Positions 23,268 to 45,500 of a stretch of DNA of 64,000 nt are shown here, piece by piece. The stretch's first letter is position 1, and each line of letters opens with the position of its first letter. The notes beneath the pieces were generated by a model that searched no databases, was not told the origin of the DNA, and worked only from the letters and a program-made list of their open reading frames with translations. The stretch covers positions 898,701-962,700 of the forward strand of contig KL647307.1 of the NCBI GenBank assembly GCA_000727475.1, in the 5' to 3' direction. The DNA comes from Sarcocystis neurona. Taxonomy: Eukaryota; Apicomplexa; Conoidasida; Eucoccidiorida; Sarcocystidae. The position numbers were made by a program, and so were the translations under genes.

Positions 23268-25424
23268 GCTGTACGCAGTGTGCGAATCCTACATCCCGGC
23301 GGCGCGCGCGGAAACAGCGGAGACGCTCTTTCCGACGTATATAGATATAAGAAGCGTTACACAATGGAGCTTCAGTGTTGTCAGAGTGAAAAAGTCTCGA
23401 CCGTGGTGACTCTTGCAGGGTTCGTTGTTCGTTCAGGTGCACAGGAGACACTCAGTCACATGTAAGAAGTATGCGTGTGCTCTTATTGTCGGACGCGCCC
23501 TTGTATGAAGTCACACGCGTGCGACCAGTCTACGGGCGTTTGAACCACGTGAGCATGCCTGCTCGTATGTGTAGTGAGTCTTTCATGTGTATATATATAT
23601 ATATACGCATAGTATCCTTTACACGGATGCGCCTCATCAGGGTTCAGAACGCAGTGTTTCTAACTCTGCCTTCGCCACCTGATTCTCGTCGCAATATGAT
23701 TGTGTGGCTTACAAACTTATTAACCGTTTGTTCTGTCTGCAGATGACAATGGGTAACTGCGCTGACGCGCTGAGCTTCCAAATGCACTATACAATCGACT
23801 CAATATTGTCCACTTTGATGAGCAACATATTACGTTTATTCGTAGGTTCCCGTACTCATTATCCGCCGATCAATTCACAAAAAACCGAGATATCGTTGAG
23901 TGCATAAAGCAGGCCGCTGCGGGATGGTGCGCGTTGCACGTGCCGCTCTGGTGAAACAGAGAGCGTATACATATTCCGAGGTCCGGCAGAGGCGATACTC
24001 ACTGTCAATCGCTGTAGAGCTTCTGGAGGCGCATAGGATGCCAGTTGCATCACTTGCATCACACAACGTAGATACGCAGGAAGGTGCCGAAAGCGAGACA
24101 CAGAGGCATCCACTGCACGTGTACCTCTCTGTGGAAAAAGTAAGATTCCGTTGGAAATTTGACTGCAGACTACCGCTTTCCATAGTATATTATGTTAGTC
24201 TACTCACTTCAAAACAGGGGGATTGAAAGCCGCGCTGCCACTATCATACGCAGCGACAACACAGGATGATATTTCGTTTGAGTGTACGGTTGAGCGTAAA
24301 ATTGTTCATGAGGTTTTGCAGCTTCTACTCAGGAAAATGTCAACGACCAAATCCTTCAGATGAACAAAGTAGCATAGACATACGCGTGTGTGTATTGGCC
24401 CGCGTGTGCGCACCTACCACCACTGGCGCGTAGAACAATAGCTGCCAACTGGTGCATCTGCCAGCTGATCTTTCGGAGCCATATGAGTGCAAAGCGGTCT
24501 TCACGTAAAACTCTAACGGACGTTCGGTGTGGGGTCAAACACCGCACTACCGGTGATGTTCACTAGTGCTGGGAGTCCGAAGAGGACGTTAGACTAAAAC
24601 GTACCGAAGCGGATTTATCAGCGTATGTTAACCTCCGTTCTGCACAAGCAAAAGCCTTGTCCTGGACTCACAAATGCTGACTGCCGAACTGCGCTGGTTG
24701 CTGGCAGTGCCGCGAGTCGCACTCACGCTGCAGCTAACTCTGCTTACCTAGCTCTAGGAGAATACATTCTCTCCTTTAAATCGTAAGAACTAGACGCTGG
24801 ACCGCATATTCGTAGAGCTCAAGGACATGTAGATATGACGGTTTGGCAGGGAACTCGACGTCAATCCGTCGAAGCACATGTGGCCGGCTAAAGAAGAATG
24901 GCTACACGGCTACGGAAGCACAGTGCCTAGCTCGACCTCAGTCACAACATCGCAGACGTGAACTGTCCAGCGTCGCCCTGACAGATCCGCTGCATCGCTG
25001 GATTCCAAGGTGCACCCGCGTAGAAGTGGCAGGTCGATCATACATAAGTGTAGACTCAATTTCGTGCAGAAGTAGAACTCGAAAACTAGCCAGCTAGTGA
25101 GCTACAGCTCGTGCCAGCACACCGTTGAGAGTGTTCGAGGGCAGAAACATCTACGGTGTAATTTGCTGAGTGTACGTACACTACGTTTCCGCCGACTGTA
25201 CCAGTGTATGTCAGGTTCATATGAATGTACGTAAACATGACGGAAACAAGTCCATACAGATACATTGTAGACGGTGAGAGACAGCCTTTTCCCCTAGCAG
25301 GTTAAGAAGCTGCACTTTTCCGTTTTGAAATAGGGGGAGCCGAGCGTCCTCATCGCAGTTGCGCAACTTCCCGTCGAATACAAGTCTATCTTTTCATATC
25401 ATATGTGTGTCCTATGTGGCCCCA
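23268..25424. other. Spacer between helicase and secreted LamG-like gene
   Basis: Holds the helicase 3' UTR and the upstream region of the next gene. One coding-like patch at about 23747-24138 is listed separately. The remainder, including about 24140-25420, shows only short scattered frames without convincing splice context, and a short TA repeat near 23592. Confidence 0.4.
23747..24138 (+). CDS. Possible small unassigned gene (low confidence)
   Basis: After a TCTGCAG acceptor-like site, ATGACAATGGGTAACTGC reads MTMGNCADALSF. If translation began at the second Met, MGNC would resemble an N-myristoylation/palmitoylation start. Further on, one frame reads SADQFTKNRDIVECIKQAAA before a stop. 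An overlapping frame from 23924 reads MVRVARAALVKQRAYTYSEV and stays open to an AAA|GTAAGA donor at 24138. The two frames cannot be joined with an intron of normal length, so no gene model is possible from sequence alone. The composition is protein-like but the family is unknown. Confidence 0.22.
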
Positions 25425-28194
25425 ATGACTGGGGGCCTTTCTGGCGGCGCAGCAAGCAAAGAAATGTTGATTTTATCTGTTTGCATCCTTATCGTGCTCT
25501 CCTGTGACAGAGAGAATACCGCCCAAGCTGACGAAGTAAGTAGGCTGGTTGTCGTCACCCTTCTGTTCAGACCTCGGCCTGAATTTGCTTTCTCAACATG
25601 AAACGCGGGACACTCAGGTTTATGGGAGGTTCACTCTTAAAGGGCCACGATTCACAGAAATAATAGTGAGTCTTACCAGTAACGCCAGACGCTATATGAA
25701 GCTGTTTCAAACGCGTGTCTCTGTTCTTCATTCTCCACATATCTACAAGTATCCCTCCGTATCAAGCTGGCGAGAGCGTACGCGTGCAAGTAGATGTAGA
25801 CGCGTATGTTTTCGTCTATTATTTATGTATCGTTATGCATATAAATATATATATGTATATATTCGAGTTTTTTTTTCAGAACTATGACGACGAATCAGTA
25901 GATTCTATTCCGTCGTCAACGAAGGACTATCAGTATGTCGATGCCCACCCTGCTGAGCGCTTTGAGCCGTATTCAGCCATCCACGTGCCACCAAGCGATC
26001 CGGTGCAAGAACAGTTCACCGGCCTGCACACTCATGAGGTAACACCTTCCCTTACCAAGTGGTCGACTGAGTCACCAATGTCGCTACCACACCGACGCAA
26101 AGCCGGCTGGTTTTTCGCTAATCGTTGCCTACCGCGCGTCAACTGTTCTGCGTACACTTCAACTGGAATGCCTCAATGCTATCACTTGAGAATGCTCTGG
26201 TACTTGCTTCATTTACCGGGTGTGTTGTGCGTGGGTAATTATAGAAGAAGTGCACCTAAATTAGTCCTAACGTGGTCTCCTTCCGCTGGCTGTCTCTGCC
26301 TCGATAAAAATTTGCTGCGTGCTTGTGCACTGCCGCGCAAACCACACAACTTCCCCTAATGCACAGAACGAGTTGTTCCGCTCCGTCGAAGAAGCCCCAC
26401 AGGCATTCCCGGAGGGCACTCGGGTTGCCAGTGGCCTGGCAGTCGGCGACAAGGGAACTCAGTTTCAAGCGCACAGTCTGGCGCCCGAAGAAGTGGCTGC
26501 TCCCGGGGTTGTGCCCCTCTGTCGCACATACAGGAATGCCGCGATGTCTCTCAGCGGTGAGTATGCTACCAAATGAACTGGATGCGGTCTACTGCTTTGT
26601 TTTACACCATCGCACTGGGGAATGGTTGTCAAAGCAGGGGTAGATATAATGTGCATATGAACGTACAGCTACACATGTACTGATATACACGCATATACAC
26701 GTGTATGTGAAGGGGTAGGTATACCCTTTCTTGTCCCTTGTGGAAATATCCCGCTTCTTATGCTGCCCTCCGCAGACTGGGGTTCCCCTGCAGAATGGAT
26801 CACGTTTAGTGAATTTGGCATCGCGCGTCTCTCCACAAAGAAGCTGTCTCCCGGTACGTGAATGTTTGACGGCAATACCTTCTCATGGTTCAACCGCGGA
26901 TGCGTCGATATGTGGCCGTTATAAAACATTGACAAGTCAGCCTGTACTGTCTCGCTAAGTCCGACCGCGCAAGCTCATTTTCATCAATACAGCTATCGTA
27001 CCACTCTCCATGTACGTACAAGTGATGCAGTTACAGAAGCTACGACACTATTGCTACCCGAGCACACGTGTAACGCGGCGGCCATTTCGACGAACATCCG
27101 CGTTGAAGACAAATCGGTGGCCGGACTGGTGTTCCGCGCGGAGAGTGTTGCCAATTTGCACGTCGCGCTAATCGACCAAATTAAAAGAGTACGACCACAC
27201 CAGCGATCGAGGGGATGCTCACGAGCAGAAGAATGCTCTCTTCTTTTCAGCGAAAAACGAAATTGTGCACCCTCTGTGTTCCACAAATAGTAGCCACTTT
27301 GCATCCAGTCATCTAAGTGCAAAAACGTATGGCCTGGAAAAGTGACTGTACAGCGTCACGAAAGCTTGTGTTTTACTTCTGCTGCACAAATATTATAATG
27401 CAATAAAAGTAATCCCGTCAGTTTCAACATATTGCTGTTGACTGTCACCGGAGATCTACGTGCCAGTTGCGACTGCGACACAAAAGTATTTCTGGTCCTC
27501 TTTTTTCTCTTCTCAGAAGGTACCGGAGCAGCTGTACAAAATTCCGCCTTCTTTGTCTCTGCTACGGCAAATTCCATTACACATGAAAACAGTAGCACTG
27601 ATTGTTACTGAATTGTGTGCTGAAAAATGAAATCCTCGAGTCCTGCATGCATTGAAGCCATTGCTCGATCCGACTTGTGCGCAGGCCGTGGTTCTGAAAG
27701 AAGTAAAGGACGGTGCATCTACAACCATTCTCGAGGAGCATGTGCCGTACATTCACCCACAAATGCGTCATGAGCTCAAGGTGGTAAGCTCCGAGAAAAG
27801 AAGGAAAGATGCGTCACAGACACACACGTGTATACTCATATTCGTGTGCAGATAGATATAGACGCCTGCAGACGTACACATACGAATTCACTTATGTACG
27901 TATATGTGTATACGCTGGTGCATGCAGGTGGACAGCGGGAGGGACGGAACTATTCAGATTTATCTTAACGGCAAGCTGTTGTTGAGGCACTCAGAGCCTT
28001 ACCAAGGTATGCTGGACGCCACACGGGCACACACACGTACGCACACAAGAATACACTTACATCCGCCCCCTTCAGGCGTGGGCAGCATGGGAGTTCAGAT
28101 CGATCAAGGGCATGCGATGTTTGATACTTTCACAATTTCTCTAACCGCCACTCCCAACAGCAATTTGCAAAATCTACCCGCAATTCACGGTTGA
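25425..28194 (+). CDS. Secreted protein with concanavalin/laminin-G-like C-terminal region
   Basis: Ten exons in matching phase: 25425-25535, 25618-25665, 25880-26038, 26367-26556, 26776-26853, 26941-27188, 27517-27591, 27685-27783, 27928-28006 and 28076-28194, giving 401 residues. The start MTGGLSGGAASKEM is followed by a hydrophobic stretch (LILSVCILIVLSC), a likely signal peptide. The middle is acidic and Ser/Pro-rich. The last ~230 residues look like beta-sandwich strands: WGSPAEWITFSEFGIARLS, VAGLVFRAESVANLHVALID, GTIQIYLNGKLLLRHSEPY and GSMGVQIDQGHAMFDTFTIS. The IYLNGKLL and G-x-MG-x-AMFD-x-F pattern is typical of concanavalin A-like/LamG or DUF1080-type domains. It could act in adhesion or sugar binding at the parasite surface or in a secretory organelle, but the family assignment is by eye. 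No transmembrane segment is seen near the C-terminus. Confidence 0.7.
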
Positions 28195-29686
28195 AGCCGT
28201 ACAACTCATTCCCCAACTTCGACTAGATATATATATATATATATATGTATATTCATAAGTGTACGCAGTCGACGACGTATGCACATCTGCGGTCCAGGCC
28301 ATGGCACTTGGACGTTCGCATATGTACAAATAAGTAAACCCGTGAACATCTGCAGGCAAACTGCTCACGCTGCACCAGCTGCCCCTGTACAGAGGCGCGC
28401 AGGTATAAACGTATTCATTCAGGAGGTCAGGCATTCACATGCGCACACAGGATCCCTATGTATGTAAGATGGCGTCAATATGTCCAGCACCCGGTCCAAG
28501 ATACCAGTCATTTCTCGACTCCGTATAAAGCAGCGTCCCTTGCGTCAGAAAACATGAACAAGTGGAGGCTCCCCTCCGGATGATGTCCAGCTCTAAGGCC
28601 CCAGTCGACACATATGTAATTGGGACGGTTATATCACCTTTGTGTGCATAAGAACGCTTGTAACACTTTTACGCTCGTGTCAGTCCAAAACTGTATATAC
28701 GGATACAAGAAATGTATTCGAATATATATATATATATATATACATATATATTTCTACGTTACATACATACATTTTCTTCCTTCTGCACTCGAAATGTAAA
28801 AGCGCTTCATGTCAAAAGCACTGTTATGATAGGCGCCGCCAAAAACTGGGTGCCTCACCTATCGGCCCAAACATAACAGGAACGTTACATCTCCTGACGG
28901 CTCCCCAGTCTTAGTGCCACCACAACAACCACTGGATGAGCATACGCGTATGAAGCGTACTTACACGTTAGGGTGTACAGCAAGACCCAACTGGGTGCCA
29001 CATCATTGGGGTTTCTAGTCTTCGACAGTCGTCAGCCGCAAAAGTGTCACACACATCCCTGTTGCAGTGAAATAAACGTAGTAAAGCGGACACTACGGCT
29101 ACTCCCGTACACCAACAATGATGAGACAGCACTAAACGGTACAGGGGTTGGTAGCATGTAGATAAAACGCTTACTGAAGTGAACTAGTAACCGCACATTC
29201 ACATGAACGCTGTGAATGGTGGCAGACATACAGAGCCTATAGTGGACGCTAACCACGAAGACCTGCGAAAGAAGGGTATGTGAGATGTACGCACTACAGG
29301 AGATGAGGTGGGAGCCACATACGACGTACAAGAACAGGCTGGAAGCGTGTGACCACCTGGAGTCTGCGGCAGCGCGCAGGAAAAGCACATAGGTGCAGTG
29401 ATTACCAGTCAAGTTGTACGAGAAGATTATGGTCTAGTTCACGGTTTTAGAAGCAAAATCCTCATGCGTACAGCGTGTGTACCATTTACACTTCAATAGA
29501 ACACGCTGGTCGAGCATAGCAGTATTCAGGGAACAAAAGCATTATCTTGCGTACGTGTCTGGACACACCTTCGAATCATAAATCCTCGTCAACAGCACAG
29601 TGCAAAGTCGTTCTGGCAAGAGAAAGGGGAAACGAGCCACACGGTAGGGTGCATATATTTGAATGTTACATACCAGACAAAAGCAG
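28195..29686. other. Gene-poor stretch between LamG-like gene and minus-strand exons
   Basis: Contains TA microsatellites (about 28226-28250 and 28722-28750). I see no exon that I can support on either strand. It is probably the 3' flank of the LamG-like gene and of the convergent minus-strand transcript. Confidence 0.4.
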
Positions 29687-29699
29687 CTAAAGGTCACCG

Positions 29700-29930
29700 C
29701 GCGCGTTGCTATATCTAACATCTTTGGTTGAGAGATCAACAGGCTGCACCGTAAAGTGGATGCACCGGTGGGGCACAACTACATCCTCCCTTTCCCACAA
29801 CTGCTTTAAAGCGCACTCTTCTACAGCACGTGTGCTGCTCGCGCCTATACGTTCGAGCTGGTCCGACAGTTCTTGGAAACGAGTGAATACCGGCAAACCA
29901 CAACTGCGTTCGATACCTCACACGTCTCAG
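29700..29930 (-). CDS. Candidate internal exon, unassigned
   Basis: A minus-strand open segment of about 70 codons has a protein-like composition: a predicted helix (FQELSDQLERIGASS, then AVEECALKQLWERED) followed by beta-like VVVPHRCIHFTVQPV. An acceptor-like CGCAG lies just upstream (about 29911). It could be a further 3' exon of the CCT transcript or part of a separate minus-strand gene. No family recognised. Confidence 0.28.
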
Positions 29931-30055
29931 TCGCTGTTTCTCAAACACGCAAAACCTTACAGCGGAAAGGATATAGCAGGCGACTGGGAGGTCAAGCGTC
30001 TTCCGCCCGCCCGTAGCTGCTGCCTGTCATCTATCTAGTGCTGCACCACTACAGC

Positions 30056-30274
30056 CTAGCAAATGCGCTCCACCTGCTGCTGCTTTTGCAGTTGTTCCAC
30101 TTTTACACCGCCATATCTCGTTAGCTGTTCCCGCAGCTGCTTCTCCCTCTGCTGCCGCTTCTCGTGCTTTTCCTGCGGCTTTGCCTCCGATCCGTGGCAA
30201 GGCGCCAGCTGCCGTCTTCGGTGAAAACTGCTGTTGCGGCCGCCGACGCTGCTGCCCTCCAACAAAATAGACAC
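30056..30274 (-). CDS. Candidate C-terminal exon, Gln/Glu/Lys-rich
   Basis: A minus-strand frame rich in Q, E, K and R (EAKPQEKHEKRQQREKQLRE, then VKVEQLQKQQQ) ends at a stop after VERIC. The composition suggests a charged coiled coil. It lies downstream of the CCT exons on the same strand and could be the CCT C-terminus, with a GTGGAG donor before the stop as an alternative. Linkage to CCT is not proven. Confidence 0.33.
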   Translation of the reverse strand: MSILLEGSSVGGRNSSFHRRRQLAPCHGSEAKPQEKHEKRQQREKQLREQLTRYGGVKVEQLQKQQQVERIC

Positions 30275-32872
30275 CGTGGAATACGCGCTAGAACCGTCAC
30301 CCTTCCGAATACGTTCTTCCGTTACGTGTGCGACTCGAAGGAGGTATCACGGTAGTGGCATACCTCCACACGGGCAAAGTACCCGGTTACACTTATTTTT
30401 GAAAATCTATTCCTAGATACTTCCAGCTCCTTTCCAGGGCATCATCGATACACAGAAGGGCCGTACACTCACTGTCCCTGTTTGACTCGCTCATTTGCGT
30501 ATGTATTGTTGAACAGTATTGCCCTGTGTCGGAGATACTGTCTATTCCTCTGCGACATTATTCCCGCTTGAACGCAGTATTCCACAGTTGCACCTACGCA
30601 GTTCTGCGTTGCTACAAGACCACTCTTACGTCCGGCAGCGTCCCATCAATATAACTCAACGCTTCGACCTCTCAATTTCTGCGACACCACACTACTTGGC
30701 TGCCTCAAGCATTCGTTGTAACGTACACGTCCACATACGTACATATATATGCATGCATACATGTTAAAAGAGTGATCAGGGAGAAAGCAAAGACAGGTGT
30801 ACGGCCTTCTATTTCTCCTCCGCATACGTGCTCTCCCCTGACCATTTTGTCTTACGTAAGAGAATACCATCGAGTGCTCCACACTTGCGGAATATCACTC
30901 TCACATGCTTCTCCTCGTACTTCTCGTGTTTTTCTCGCTCACGACATGTAAACGTAAACGTCTTGCTTTGTATTCTCTTGTCAACCTCCTACAACAAATG
31001 TATGTGAGTAGCAACACATTCCGTGCTCTCGACGGTCTTGAAATCAATTAGAATTCCAGCTAATAGAGCAAGGTGAACTTCCAGCAGTTCCCCACGACCC
31101 TCTGCTGGGCGTTCATTTGCTTTTCTTCTTCCATGTTGTCGTCCACAGAACCAAACTCCACGTGTTTCGAGTTGCCCAGCACTAGGTGTCTGCTTCGAAA
31201 AAATGAAAGTGAGCAGCCCTGGTACTTTGTGCGTCACGATCTGCAGCCGCTAATCAGGTCTTTCCAGGTGAAGCGCCACTAAAGGTGACACTGGCATTCC
31301 CATTTTTCATGTTCCACTGATGCCCCAGAATCCTGGCTTCATCCACGAGTAGCAGCTAGCACTCACGCCTCATCTGACCACAACAATTTACTTCCTCCTC
31401 CATACATTCGTGTACGCTGATCCGCACGGGAAGTCACCGGACACACGTCTTATCGAAATCTACACGTGCTTGTCCCCCTATACAGCAACGGAGTAAGCAA
31501 CCCGCTCGCTCGACTGCAAGCTACGCTGGCGCAGCGCCGTCGCCTCCCTGCCCCTACCTTTTCGAACACAACTTCCTTTTTCAATCTGCCTTGAGCGGCA
31601 GAACTTCATTTGCAGCACAGGATTGATGTGGCTCTGCGAAATACTTTATGCCATACGTAGCGTCCTCTTGTAGTTGTGCTGGTCGTGCGACCGATCTGAA
31701 TACGCCGCCCCTGCTGCTGCGGTAGAGTGTTGAAGTGTTGCCGCTGCTGCTGCCACTTTTCTTTTGTCCCTGCTCGCGTCACTGCGACGCGTCGGAACCG
31801 TTACCCTCCTCTTCGTCACTGCTATGATTTGTACTTTTATGGAGTCCTATAATCGATTTCTGCAGGCAGCAGTACAACAGGAAGGCAGCTGTTTCGGTTT
31901 CGTACCGTGTACCCCGACGTTTTGTCTTCAGTGGAGCGAAACCAACAAATCTGTATCTTCAGTTGTATGCAGATACCCGCTACTTGGGCTGCCACTATGT
32001 AGGCGCACACACGGGTAAACCCACTATAACGTAGGGATAGGCCTGTGCATTTGATACATAATCAGCTCAGCAATTAGCCCACTTTTAAAGTGTCTCCCTC
32101 GTTCCATATTTTAAACAAACATGTATACATACGCATAAGTGTACCTGTGTCCATACGGGCGCAAGTGCGCATACATGCACGTACAGAATGTTAGTACTTC
32201 ACGAACTTGGGCGGATACTGTCCACAGTCACGTAACCCTACGCATGTAAATGTCTGCACAAGAACCAATGATTTCGGACCCATTAAGACAACAGAAAAGA
32301 GCATAGGATTCACTGCGTAACGATAAGCAAACACGTCAGAACATCTTCTACGTCGGCCTGCTGCAGGGGCGTACAGCTATTGTACTGCAGGACACTCTGC
32401 GCGGATATTCAGGAACTTCATCAGCAACACGTGAGTGACGAACAAACCAGGCAACTTTCCACAGTAGCAAATACATAAAATGCGCATACAGCTACGAATA
32501 TATATTCACATACATGTACACATACATATCTCTTTATTTGTGTACACGTGTGCACACACACTTACATAATGTAACCTATGCGAATAAAACCTAAACACTA
32601 TATTTTTCTCTTCGCAGAGGCGAAGTCTGCTGGCGTCGCTGTCCTCTTAACACAGGCAAACGTCTTCGTCCATTAGGGCGTACAGCTGATATCTGGGAAA
32701 GGAAGACTATCAAGAACAGAGGGAATACATACACATATGTACATATATATATATGCATGTATGAATATATGTGCCCGTGTACGTTTGCACATTTTCATAT
32801 ATACACGTATACGTGTGTACATATTTATGACGGTGGAGTGCCTCATTTTTATCGAAATCCAGAGACACATAC

Positions 32873-41148
<8,276 letters not shown>

Positions 41149-42557
41149 GCTGCTAGTACTGCTTCCTCCCTCGTTGTTTGCCTGCGTGCGTCGCAGAGTA
41201 CGAGCCACGAACCTCAGCTCCCCACCAGTTCTAAGAACCCGCGCACATATCCATATTTGTGTATTAATATATATGGGAGAGACGTCGTAGCTATTAACAT
41301 AACTTGCTCAACTATCTACAGCTGCCCATGTAGTAATGCAGTTGCGCAGTGGAGGCGAAGATTCAGACGAATTCTCACAGGCGCAACGAGTGGACAGAGA
41401 ATCGAACGTATATGGAACACATATATGGGAAACATATCACGAACTCTCCACACGGCTGAGACCACCACCGCTTCTGTGTACGGACAGAGGAAGTCAGGCG
41501 GAGGAAAGAAGAGCGCGAAGGGCAAAGAGTCACGTGGTAGAAAGCGAGTCGGCGCGGCACGCGTGTGCTGCTCTGGGGAAGATATTATTATCTGGAAAGA
41601 TGAGTAGGTGACCACAGAGACCCAGTAACGCTACTGCAGGTGAGTGCCTGAAATTCACCTCTACGATAGTTTTCCTCTACAACCCTGTGAACAGCCCGTA
41701 TGTCTACATCTTCAGTAGCTACACTCCTGTATCTCTCTTTTCGCTGTGTGCGCATAGGTGTGTGTGCCTTTGTGTATACAACAACACGTCAGGTGCGAGG
41801 TCGCTGCGAAGAAGGCACTGACATCATCAGAGTCAATCTAGAGAAAGAAGAGAACTCCGTGAGCAGCCCCAACCACCTTAGAAAAATAGTTGTAACACAT
41901 TTTCTCAGACGCTTAGGGTATTGCAAATAGCGCCGCAGGCTGATGTCGATGACAGAAAGTGAATGAAGAAGACACCTTCCCAATCAACGTAGCGACAGGG
42001 AAATGGGATTTAAGTAGTACACGTCAACGGTTCTAAGTCAGTCGTATATTGTGGAAACACGCAGGTGAAGAAGCCATACGATTTAGTGAAAGGTCGCTTC
42101 ACAGCAATCTCGAACCACTGTTCGCCGGGTCCCAGAAATCTCTCCCCCAACCGTTTCTCTTACTGCTCCCACTCCTGCTGTTGATCCTGCTGCTGGTCCT
42201 GCTGCTGCTGCTACTACTGGCGCTGCTGCTACTGCTGCTTGTGCGTATAGATGCGACTAGTAATGCAACCCTTCGCAGACAGACGGCGCGTAGCACTCCG
42301 TTTTCACGTCCTGCTGCTATCGACCCTTCCTCAGTGACGAATTTAAGCGATACGGGACGCAAAGTGGGAAAAAAATCAGTAGAATCGTCGATGCCTTAAT
42401 AGACGTCCACACAGAGACATGCACACGAAAACGTGTAAGATGCCTATCAAAAATATTCCCCGGGGGCCGAACGCACTCGCGTGCGCAAGAAGTGCACTCT
42501 TTTCATGTGCCGCCATATATACATGTAGATATATATATACGGATGCAGGCGTGTGCG

Positions 42558-42592
<35 letters not shown>

Positions 42593-45500
42593 AATTACGC
42601 AAATACTCACTGACATTCAGCTGTGTCTACCTTAGTGCAGCGACCACGGAGAGTTTTCAAGTGTACAACATTAGTAGGAAATCATACAGATGAACGCGTT
42701 TTGAAGAGTGAATGAAATCTTTCAGCCCAGGCAACATCCACCTGCGAAGACGCAACCGTAGACGGGGAGGAACAGGCGTGTCCTACTACCCACACGCCAG
42801 CAGTATTGATATTTCTACACGCGGTCTGAAGAAACATACTGTGTCCGTAGGTGCGGCTGCGTCCACGAGCGATGCGTATACATTTTAAAAGTCACAGTTA
42901 TATAATTACACGCACTTCAATATATACATATATATGTTTCTGCATCTGCGGATATATACATGTGCATGTGGCAAAAATTGCAAACGAAACGGTACCCAGG
43001 TTCCTCCGTGAACGTACGTAGATGCCGCCCACTACAGAACATCACTGTTGTGCAGCGGTGGCGATGTGGTACAATTGACAACTGTGTGTGTGTGTGTGTA
43101 TGTGGCTGAATTTTTCTCCTTCTCCAAATTACGAGGTGCTCACAGACCACCGCCTTTGACACTGAGCATGGAAGACCGCTTTCCATAAACTCGAAGAGTA
43201 CAATTCCTGCCAGCGGCTTTTCGGTCACTCTAGACAGAGGAGAACCAGACTGCGTCGGACACGCAGATGAGCTTTAATACACAGAGTTTACCGAAACGTA
43301 TCCCTCCAGCATGGTGTATACATACGACATCCATACTTACTTGTATTTGTGCATCTGCACTGAGGCACGAAGAGCCGACACCCAGCCTTGCGAACGAATA
43401 CGCAGTTGCCGGCAAACGCACACGGATGTACAGCGCTTATTTGAAGACCTCACGAAGATACGGATACGCCGTGTGCGCATAATTCACGCCTATGGCAAAT
43501 GCTCGTACAACAGACACATAGACATCAACAGAAGTGCACACGTGGATGAATTCATAGGCATATGGAGGCATCCCAATTGTCTACAGAAGCACACACGAAG
43601 ATGTACCCATGTAAATGCAATGATCTAGACATACGTAGTTATGAAAGACAACCAATGTAGTAGATAATAGCGGCGTGCACGCATATGTATGCCCAGCTGG
43701 CTACTCGTCGGTGTTCGCGACTTACCTCCATCGTTGCCGAGATGATCGCTCATCTCAAATGCGATCGACGCCTTTTGCAAGCAAATGTGCACCGACACGG
43801 CTTTCCATCAAAAACGAGAACTGCTTATGTGGCAAACCAAAACACTCGAACGCGGCTCGCCAACTCGGCGTAACGCTGCTGAGACGTGAAAACAGTCCAC
43901 TGCTATCCCTCATAGACATTTACACATAAAGTACTCTAGGGAAGCCAACTGATACAAGGACGGTATAGTCATAGCTCTTTACTTCCGTACGTAGAGGGCG
44001 GCCCCTCGTGTACCACTTCATTCGTGAATGGTTTTACGTATGGTACGGAGCCTGGAAGACAACGCGACTTCTAGTTGGAAAATATCCGAGAGTAGGTGAG
44101 TCACTAGCTGTATACTAGTCAAAATCTTTGTCTGAGCTGTTCGCTTGAGGCAAGCTTCATGGAAGACCAGGCACCCGGACAGCGGTGTTAGGAGGATACC
44201 AGAGAGTAGATTTATGAAGAGTCACGCCGTCGCGGAGGCGGTCTAGGTGGGAGAATAGTACAACAGCGGGGACAATTTTTAGGACACCGTGGGAATTCTC
44301 TACGTGTTCCAGCGTGACCGTACAGACTGCATCATTGCGCGACACCAGAAGGTTAAAGCATATTTCTGTAGATGATCTAGACGCGAAGATGTGCCAAGAA
44401 GGTCGCCGACGCGCCTGGCGGGCGGGCGGAAGACCTGACCGTTGTTTGTTTTTCGAATTCAGACGTCTTGCCTGGCAGTTCTGAAAGGTATCCTAAGAAG
44501 TAGGTAAGAAGAAGTTTTTAAAGAATTTGTTTCTGTTTTGCATGGCATGCGTCTAGACAATCGCGAACACACAAAAAATGTACGCTCGCTCTGTCTCCCT
44601 CGCGGAAGAACAACTGCGGAATGAATAGCGAGCGCACCGCTCCCGCGGAACCACTGTGTGTGTGCCGCATGCGCATCTGGTGTTTTCGCATCCAAACGAT
44701 ACACAAAATGGAGGTACTTTTTTCCATTCCGAATATAGAAGGCCTCATTCATTCACCCATGATTTCAGCTGGGAACACGGAGGTGAAATACAGTGTACAA
44801 CTTGTTGAGGACTGAAAACGCGATTAGCCGTGCGGATGATCGGTGCCTCCGCTGGCGGGCCTCAAAAGGGCCTGCCCAATGAATTCGAACTCGACGTAAG
44901 CGGATGTAGTTTTTCCTTGTGATGCTAGAAGCTGTGTCAAACACCCATCCAGAAAAATGGACGGATGTAGTTTTCTCCTATCGTGTTAGACAGCCATCCA
45001 GATAGAAGCGCTCGCTCAGATACTTGCAGAAGATGGCCATGTTGAAGTGAACGAACGAATCCCAGAGCCCGTCCAGTGACGCCTCACAAGCGGGCGTATG
45101 TATGGCATTTCTCCGTGTCCTGTGAGGATCGATTTCGCAACCCCGTGATCATGTAGGTCAGCTGAAGCAACGAACAACTCACATCGCAGGTCTGAGCAAT
45201 GGTCAAGGAAAGGACGTCTTTGATGCCCACGTTATAACTGAAGAATAATTACAACGCCCATGCACATCTTGCGACAAGGAAGTACCCGTCAAAAAGAGGA
45301 AGACAAACAGTGGAAGCCTCTAGTTAAGCATGCAGTTTCGCTTTTGTTCTTCAAAAAGAGGTGGTGTCTAGTGGCACCTGTAAGGTGTAAGTAACCGACG
45401 GAAAAGCTTGGGAAAATCCTCCGCAGGCGTCACATTTTACATAATTGTTCGTTACGAATTCTCTTCGTTCCTGACTGAGGTCAGACAGACGCTACTCAGT

